Shown here: positions 57,721 through 64,000 of the stretch, piece after piece
How the letters are laid out: every line of letters starts with the position of its first letter
How positions within the stretch are numbered: the first letter of the stretch is position 1
Notes under the pieces: model-generated
What the model saw: only the letters and a program-made list of their open reading frames with translations
Told to the model about the DNA's origin: nothing
The model's database searches: none
NCBI GenBank assembly: GCA_946800325.1
Contig: OX326960.1
Location: forward strand, 53,714,855-53,778,854
From: Luzula sylvatica
Taxonomy: Eukaryota; Streptophyta; Magnoliopsida; Poales; Juncaceae
DNA: 64,000 nt
Direction: 5' to 3'
Translations under genes and position numbers: made by a program

Positions 57721-58368
57721 CAGATTTTAAATTATTACATTACGACGGCTAGTTTGACTTACGTCAAACGGAAATTTTATTCAGTTTGAACGGAATGTAC
57801 AGTGAAGGGCCAATAAATGAATCCCTTCTATTGTTTCTCTCTCTAACTTTTATACAATACATTTACACAATATCAAAGAGAGAAATACAAGCCTTGACAT
57901 CTCGAGCTCAATCAACCCATATAAAACCCTTGATCGAAAGTCAATATTTCAAATCATTCGTACAAACGATTCTCAATTCGCGTGACCGATTACATAAAGT
58001 TCGATTTGTAGATTTTAATAGGCTAGTACTCAAATTGTAAAGTCCGTCATAGATCGATAGAAACGTGTAAATCGATCTAGGTAAACCTTGTAATATTTGA
58101 TTAGAGAAATTCAATAGAGTGCTTAAACGGCGCAAGGTATCTCCGGAGACGTAATTACTTGTGAACACTCGAGTAGGTCGATTGAGAAAATAAACAATGA
58201 GTTCAAACTACAAAGCAACCTACCGAATTCCGTAATAAATCTTTTTGTTTGCGATTGTGGTATTCTTCTCATTTATTTTAAATAGCTACACGTTTTCAGG
58301 AAAATATAACTTGCATAATATTAGTGCGAAAATTAGACCTTAAAATTGCCTATTTATTTCTCTCTAGA
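57716..58368 (+). mobile_element. SIRE-like LTR, promoter to 3' end
   Basis: Continues the LTR of 56299-56665: palindromes TTTGACTTACGTCAAA and CAGTTTGAACGGAA, then blocks CGTGACCGATTAC, TAGATCGATAGAAACGTG, ATCGATCTAGG, CCGGAGACGTA and an end at TATTTCTCTCTAG, all shared with 1-764. No PBS follows, so it is solo or truncated. Confidence 0.65.
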
Positions 58369-58645
58369 TTCTAAATTAAACAGCACAGATCTAGTCCCAA
58401 AATCACCAAAAATTCCCAAAACATATTCAAACAAAATATTAGGTGCAGATTTAGACCAAAAGATGTCCAAAAAAAGCAACTCGCTTGGACGAAATCCAGA
58501 AGGTGCCTGGAGAAAATTAAATCGATTAGTCAGATGAGAACTCGCTTGGACGAAATCCAGAAAAAAATCCTAAATTTTGCCTGTTTTCGCTGAGACGGTG
58601 AGAGGAAAGATAAAGAAGGTGCGCTTCGTGTCCTGCATTAGAACT

Positions 58646-59048
58646 ATCCAATGTTGCAAATAGCGTGTAGCGGTCCGTAGCGTGGTGATCATTTTTCGTA
58701 GCGATAGCGAGTAGCATGCGCAATTGCGAGAGTTATTTCGGTTGATATAATTTGTAGCGTATAAAATAATTCATGAAATATATGAAAATAAGTATCTCCA
58801 ACAATTCAAAACATCTCTAAATAAATAAGAGACATAGGTTTTTGGTTTATTTATCAATCAAAATATTTTTTTAATTATTAAAATTTTCAAGAAATGAATT
58901 TATTTAATTAAATTCATTTTATTTCTTATAAATTAGTCTAAAAATATTTTATTTAGATGTACCGGACTACAAAATTGCAGCGCGTAACGTTTTGTTTATA
59001 AACTAAGCTATATCGGTGTTGCGTCGCGCGAAGCTATTTGCAACCATG
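58646..59048. mobile_element. MITE with TTGCAAATAGC termini
   Basis: Left AATGTTGCAAATAGCG and right (complement) CATGGTTGCAAATAGCTTC, with GTAGCG/GCGCGTAACG-rich subterminal blocks and an AT-rich centre. A shorter, perhaps related GCGGC-rich element is at 62854-63040. No frame. Confidence 0.65.
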
Positions 59049-59310
59049 AAATTATCTTATAATTTTTTCGTTTTGTATGTAATAGGAAAGACAATTAAGT
59101 CAAACATCTATTTTGGTACCAATAGAAATTTCACCGCACCAAATTTTACAACCACAACAATTTACTAATTATGCTATAATTCACAAACAAAAAGACTCCA
59201 ATTTATCATTATAAATAGTCATACATTAGTAATATTGTTCTGTTCACGTATCAAGCTCTACAAATCTATTGTACACTAACTACTTACATTCTTAACACCA
59301 AACAATATAT

Positions 59311-60257
59311 CTACACCAAAGTAAGACATGTGGATGTAGACGGTACAAACAACGCGGGGACCAGATATTTTCTACCACGTGGCCCATTCGCATTATAACT
59401 CGCCCCGGTGTTTGGATCAACTAAAAGATGTCCAGGATATCCCGGATAAGCTCCTTTTCCATAGACACCGGTACAAGCCGTCGCAACTTCTAATGGCGCC
59501 TCTTTCGGCCCTTGATAGAACCCGTCACCCAATGGATCCGTTATGGTACCAGCTATCATACTTGCAAGATTTATGATCATGCCATCAATACCAATGTCGC
59601 CGATTGGAGCTAGTAGAGGTGGCAACTGTGGTCCGTACAATGGTTGGCGAAATGGCCATGCACATTCACCAGGACATTGAGTCGCCGAGTTACCGACCCA
59701 AATGAACATCGCCTTGCTATTCTGATTTGATTCTTTGAACCATGGAGAGCACAATGACTCGTGCAGAACCCCTCCACTGCCACATCATGAGACGTAAACA
59801 CAAGCGTGATGCCGCCCTTCCTTGTTTGACACTTGGAAGCTAGTTGTGCAATTTGCGACATGGTTAAATATTTGCCAAAGGAATACTTTTGGTCGGTGAT
59901 TTGGTTCTGTACCGTCAGTTGGTTACGTTTTGGCGCATTTCTGTTTCCAGTTTTGGAGAGGTAAAGCTGGTCGATGGTCTTCCACCATTGGGAGACTGAT
60001 GGATTCGAACCTGACGGGTTGGAGGTGAGAGAGAACAAAAAGTCCGAGATGATTGATTTTTGAGCAGAAGTGAATTGGCCGTACCAAAGAATGGAGATGG
60101 GGACATCTCCTTGGAGCACTGTTCCGTTATGGTACGTTAAGAGATTGGTCTGCGGTTGGGAGGGTCCTGAGAGCTTTCTAAAGGCCATGGATGAATTGGC
60201 TAAACTGACGAGTACAAGTAGTAAAAGAATTATTTTTGATTGCTTATAGAAAGTCAT
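59311..60257 (-). pseudogene. EXORDIUM-like gene broken by a single frameshift
   Basis: The first part (60257 to about 59740) reads signal peptide (IILLLLVLVSLANSSMA), [64 protein letters not shown]. It then shifts frame within TTCAAAGAATC near 59735-59741. The rest continues one frame over: [61 protein letters not shown], stop at 59311. A one-base loss explains it. Everything else is family-like and conserved, so the break is recent or a sequence error. As given it would yield about 215 residues lacking the C-terminal third. A CTATATAT element lies 80 bases before the ATG. Confidence 0.85.
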
Positions 60258-60336
60258 ATTGGGAAAAAGCCCGGTTAGAGAATATGTTGATTTGGTTTTG
60301 AATTGTGATGAACTAATTAAGAAAGAAAAGGAGGGA

Positions 60337-60346
60337 CATATATAGG
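60337..60346 (-). promoter_or_regulatory. Probable TATA box of the broken EXORDIUM-like gene
   Basis: CCTATATATG on the minus strand, about 80 bases upstream of the ATG at 60257. Confidence 0.5.
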
Positions 60347-61320
60347 GTGGATGATGTTCGAATACAATAACGGTTGGAGTGGATGGATTTCCTGTTGGCT
60401 TCGAACACTTGTTTTACAAAAATATATGTATCAAAGTCAAGATGAACGAATAACGATTATGGACTCGAGCTTGATTAAGTAGTTGACGATAGCTATTCAA
60501 AAAAATATTAAGATAATATGCATTGGGTTATTTGTCTACCAAAACAGGAATTGAACTTGGAAGGTTGAGCTGCCATTGAGCTAATAAGAAACAACGTGCT
60601 ACGTACCAACCGGGTTGTAATTTGTAACAGCTTGCTTTGCCAGTTGCCACATAATATATGGTTTAGTTTATATGTGCAATTATGAACACAGTTTGACTTC
60701 TGCAAATAGAAGAAATTTTCGTGAATTGATCAGGATGTATCATTTTTGGGTTAACAAGAAATTATGCAAAACTTACATTGTATTCATGATCCATAAAAAA
60801 GATTAACATGATTATTATGTGGGCTTGTAAAGTTTGGGTTGAGAATAAGTGTTTGGATGGGCCAATGAGTTAACATGACATGGTTGGACTGGGTTTTATG
60901 ACTTCTGTTGAAACAAACCTGACAACCATAGATAATTGATGTTCTTAAAACAATATTTAAATGCCACCTTGCATGGCCGACAATAACAGCCCTGTACAGG
61001 ATCCGAGGTTAAGGCTCAGGCGAGTCAATAAATGATTCCACGTACCAAATCTTTCATAACGGTCACTAACACAGCCATGCAACGGCGAGAGATGTGATGA
61101 GTATATAGATCTGCCTTAATCGTTGATTAACCCCCTTAATAGCATATCATCATGTATTCATGTGACTCGATCTATCTTCACATTTGACTTTTTTGTTAAA
61201 TTATGGGAGAGGACAGGTGCCAGTGCCACGTTAGTGTATTTCAGTGTACGTACAAATATAAATATGAGGAAGTTACCAATAACACTCTCATGCAACGATT
61301 CTTTCTCATAAATCGTACTG
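60347..61320. other. Divergent intergenic region between two EXORDIUM-like genes
   Basis: About 1 kb of non-repetitive sequence separates the two oppositely oriented start regions. It contains no transposon remnant that I recognise and no supported gene. It must hold both upstream regulatory regions. Confidence 0.6.
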
Positions 61321-61328
61321 TATATAGA
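61321..61328 (+). promoter_or_regulatory. Probable TATA box of the EXORDIUM-like gene at 61440
   Basis: TATATAGA, 112 bases upstream of the ATG. Confidence 0.45.
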
Positions 61329-61439
61329 CATTTTTTTTACTTCTCATTTTAGTACCTACTGAAATCCAGTAACAGATAAGATAAATAACGCTCAAACCCA
61401 TTTTTCAGCACCGAATCATTCACCTCCAAATATCTTCAA

Positions 61440-62393
61440 ATGGCTTTTGGCCCCGTTAGCACGAAAACTGTTGTTCTATCGATTATTTTTAACCTAGTAC
61501 ATTTGTCGTCGAGTAATCCTTCCAGAGAACAGGTCCAGTACTTATTTCCATCTGTGCCAGAATATATGATGACATACCATGACGGTGAAGTTCTCCAAGA
61601 CAACATACCGGTTGGAATCGTGTGGTATGGCCAGTTCAATTCAACCCAAAAGTGTATTATCACCAATTTTCTCGATTCACTCATGGAAGTCCCGCCGACA
61701 CAGCAATCGAACCCATCTGTCTCCCAGTGGTTTGACTCCATCAATCAACTTTACCTTTCTCAGACCAATAAAAACATACCAACAACTCACATCCATTTAG
61801 ATACCGAAATTGTCGATGAAGGTTGCTCTTTGGGGAAGTACCTGAACTTATCTCAAATATCCCAATTGGCCACGCGGTCCGATACCAAGAAGGGTGGCAT
61901 TTCACTAGTCTTAACAGCTGATGATGTGTCGGTCCAAGGGTTCTGCAGTACAAGATGTGGGCTACACGGTTCTGACTCGAGTAACACAACAACCTACATT
62001 TGGGTAGGCAACTCCGCAAAACAATGTCCTGGCCAGTGTGCATGGCCGTTCCACGATCCTGTACACGGGCCAACATGCTCCGTGTTTAAGCCACCGAATG
62101 GAGATTTGGGGGTTGACGGAATGGTTATGAATCTTGCTAGATTGATTGCGGATTGTGTAACGAATCCATTTGGAGATGGTTTCTACCAAGGGCCGGAGGA
62201 GATGCCACTTGAAGTTGCGTCAGCTTGTCCTGGTGTCTTTGGCACGGATGCGTTTCCAGGCTTTGCAGGGAATTCATTCGTTGATTCGACAAGTGGAGCG
62301 AACTATAATGCCAATGGAGCCAATGGATTGAAATATTTGCTTCCTGCTGTATTTCATCCCTCGGAATGTACTTGTAAACTTTGGTATAATTAA
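61440..62393 (+). CDS. EXORDIUM-like (phosphate-induced protein 1 family) secreted protein, 317 aa
   Basis: Intronless gene, full family length. The N-terminus (MAFGPVSTKTVVLSIIFNLVHLSSS) is a signal peptide, less hydrophobic than in its neighbours. Landmarks: [158 protein letters not shown]. It has extra Cys residues (KCII, EGCSL, TCSVF, DCVTN, ECTCK) not in the other two and ends …CKLWYN instead of CSTLV/CLTLV. It is the most divergent of the three. Likely an apoplastic growth-related protein; biochemical role unknown. Confidence 0.95.
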   Translation: MAFGPVSTKTVVLSIIFNLVHLSSSNPSREQVQYLFPSVPEYMMTYHDGEVLQDNIPVGIVWYGQFNSTQKCIITNFLDSLMEVPPTQQSNPSVSQWFDSINQLYLSQTNKNIPTTHIHLDTEIVDEGCSLGKYLNLSQISQLATRSDTKKGGISLVLTADDVSVQGFCSTRCGLHGSDSSNTTTYIWVGNSAKQCPGQCAWPFHDPVHGPTCSVFKPPNGDLGVDGMVMNLARLIADCVTNPFGDGFYQGPEEMPLEVASACPGVFGTDAFPGFAGNSFVDSTSGANYNANGANGLKYLLPAVFHPSECTCKLWYN

Positions 62394-62790
62394 CTCTTAT
62401 AAGTTTTGTGACAGATCCTTTCTAAATTGAATGGCATGAAATTCGTGCATGGCAATTCGGAATGAGTACCTACGTATGACAAAATTGGTTTATTGATGAT
62501 TAATTTGTTCCTAGTGCAAGCGAGAGAATTATTATATTTTTCTAGGATCTCGTTAATATCAAATTAGTAAACAATACAATAAATTTGTATCGACTATTTA
62601 TATTAATCAATAAAGTTTAGATTTCAAAAAATTTATTACTCGGAAATTTTATATACCGTGCGTGTGGGGTTGTCGTAACGAAAGTTAGACATACCTTGAG
62701 TTATGTATTGTTTCGAGCGTCGTCACGTAAGGTTGTTCTCACAATAAAATCATCAAATGTAACAATCATAATTCTAAATTGTCCATAGTC

Positions 62791-62798
<8 letters not shown>
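62394..62798. other. 3' flank of the EXORDIUM-like gene
   Basis: AT-rich. TCAATAAAGTTT at 62607 could serve as a poly(A) signal but is about 210 bases past the stop. No other feature seen. Confidence 0.4.
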
Positions 62799-62856
<58 letters not shown>

Positions 62857-63037
62857 ATGTTTTAAATTACGATATAGCGGTCCATTGTGCTCGGACTGTA
62901 ATTTACATATGACCACCGATATTGCGCTATATTGCGGTCATATTGCGGCGCTATTTAGTGGGTTGCGGCATTGCGTTTTGTAAATATTTATTGCGATTTG
63001 CGCTATGGCGGCGCAATTGCGCCGCAATTTAAATCAT

Positions 63038-63096
<59 letters not shown>
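62795..63096. mobile_element. MITE between two (TA)n microsatellites
   Basis: (TA)n at 62799-62853 and 63041-63096. Between them the left TCAATGTTTTAAATTACGATA pairs with the complement of GCCGCAATTTAAATCATTGA on the right, and the interior is rich in TTGCGGC/GCGCTAT words. Insertion at TA would fit a Stowaway or PIF-like habit. The flanking repeats may have arisen from the TA target. Confidence 0.65.
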
Positions 63097-63097
<1 letters not shown>

Positions 63098-63160
63098 TAA
63101 AAAAATTCATTTAAAGAATCCGAGCATTCTCACCTCTCTCGTACCGAACAGACCATAGTC

Positions 63161-63307
63161 ATGTCTCTTTCCAAGATCGAGCTCTCTCCTACAACCATTC
63201 TCACCTCTCTCGTACAACAACCGAGCTCTCTCCGTCGAACCCTACTTCTCAGATCCGTCGATCTCCATTTGCGATTCGAAACCTCCTCAGCCTCGCGCAT
63301 TAACAGT
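63161..63307 (+). CDS. Possible first exon of an unidentified gene
   Basis: ATG at 63161 opens MSLSKIELSPTTILTSLVQQ…RLLLRSVDLHLRFETSSASRIN-type sequence, ending at a CA|GTAAGC splice-donor-like site near 63307. The composition (Ser/Leu/Arg, few acids at the start) could be a transit peptide, and GC content is above the surroundings. A direct repeat CATTCTCACCTCTCTCGTAC (63129 and 63194) lies across it. The downstream sequence shows no continuing exon within the window. Low certainty. Confidence 0.25.
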
Positions 63308-63559
63308 AAGCAATGGCGCCGCCATGAATCTTTTCTTCTTCCCTATTTGATCTAAGAGGCGAAAAAAATCAAAAGAAATTGGTTTCGGGTTTGCATTACA
63401 ACTCGATTCTGAGATAAGGACAGTGGCTCCATCTTTTCTTCTTATTTTTTTTCTCAATTTTGAGATTAGGGAATCTGGTATGACGCCGGATAATATGAGA
63501 TTAGAGAAAGGATAAAAGTGAAGAGAAGGAACCTTCCTTCTAAAAAGAGATAAACTCAA

Positions 63560-63988
63560 ATATTGTTTCTTAATTCAAAATATGATGTCCTTACAACACA
63601 AAATGGTGACCTATTTATGGTGGTCGCATGACATCTAATATATTCCCTCTAACTCATACATTTCAAGACTAATTAAAAGAAATAATAGAAGTTAACACTC
63701 TCCTTTAGATAATTCATCCACTAAAACCATTCATACATCTAGAAAATATCACCCAAACATTAAAGCATGAACTTTGAAAGACCAAATATTAAATTGGTTC
63801 ACATTACATGTATTCTTCATGACATGACTTGAAATTGGATGACATGTCACATTTATATGTTGACACGTAAATATCGGTGTCATTCTCCCTTGGTTGAAGG
63901 AAACTCGTCCTCGAGTTTCGTTTATTGTCACCGTAGTATGGAGAGAGATCTTTGACATTAAACGTATCCGATACACCATACGTTCCTG
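63560..63988. other. Right-edge flank, possibly retroelement debris
   Basis: CATTCTCCCTTGGTTGAAGG…CTCGTCCTCGAG at 63881-63917 recalls the complement of a Gypsy-type polyprotein linker, from memory only. No frame is supported. Confidence 0.25.
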
Positions 63989-64000
63989 CACTACAAGAAA
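63989..64000 (+). mobile_element. Possible CACTA terminus at the window edge
   Basis: The last 12 bases are CACTACAAGAAA, the common start of plant CACTA inverted repeats. Only the terminus is inside the window, so nothing further can be tested. Confidence 0.4.

Noticed and set aside
61436..62189. Minus-strand frames opposite the EXORDIUM-like gene
   Set aside because: Antisense shadows of a well-supported gene.

Overview
This is nuclear DNA from a eudicot plant. The AT-rich background, TE remnants nested several layers deep, MITEs, and intronless EXORDIUM/PHI-1-type secreted-protein genes all fit a transposon-dense intergenic block of a medium or large plant genome. I cannot name the species; an asterid is a guess. 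There is no bacterial, organellar or CRISPR-type content.

Host genes: three members of the EXORDIUM (phosphate-induced protein 1) family. One is intact on the minus strand (34413-35354). One on the minus strand is broken by a frameshift (59311-60257). One is intact on the plus strand (61440-62393). The last two are divergently arranged. All three look like one local cluster whose first interval was later filled by about 24 kb of transposons. A decayed five-exon pseudogene (10140-11835, minus) and a possible first exon near the right edge (63161-63307) are the only other host-like coding sequences.

Layout. 1-4247: old Copia (SIRE-like LTR, PBS, gag) broken by a CACTA end and a solo LTR. 4248-10139: rearranged Copia copies forming a head-to-head inverted repeat. 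10140-18214: the pseudogene, then AT-rich DNA with several MITEs. 18580-21740: Copia tail, solo LTR and an inverted LTR. 22353-33190: MITEs, one of which contains an (ATAAT)n tract into which a complete, apparently intact Copia element (23246-32628, polyprotein 26521-30492) has inserted. 33198: a Helitron 3' end. 36370-49034: a minus-strand Copia pol split by an 11.2-kb CACTA element (37394-48573, TSD GTC), which itself carries a minus-strand Copia (38971-47458, TSD ATTTT) with similar LTRs but a ruined coding body. 49070-59048: SINE/MITE debris and LTRs, including a solo LTR with TSD AGTGC (56666-57715). 59311-62393: the EXORDIUM pair. 62799-64000: microsatellites, a MITE, a possible exon, and 12 bases matching a CACTA terminus at the last base.

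The most unusual recurring theme is short perfect palindromes of the form (T)CCGT-NNNN-ACGG(A) (cores TGCA/TGTA, CATG, TCGA, GGCC). They occur in arrays inside otherwise unrelated elements: LTR U3 regions, a retroelement leader and CACTA subterminal regions. Each array uses its own core. All boundaries were found by eye from TG..CA ends, target-site duplications, PBS/PPT and inverted repeats; no database search or alignment was run.
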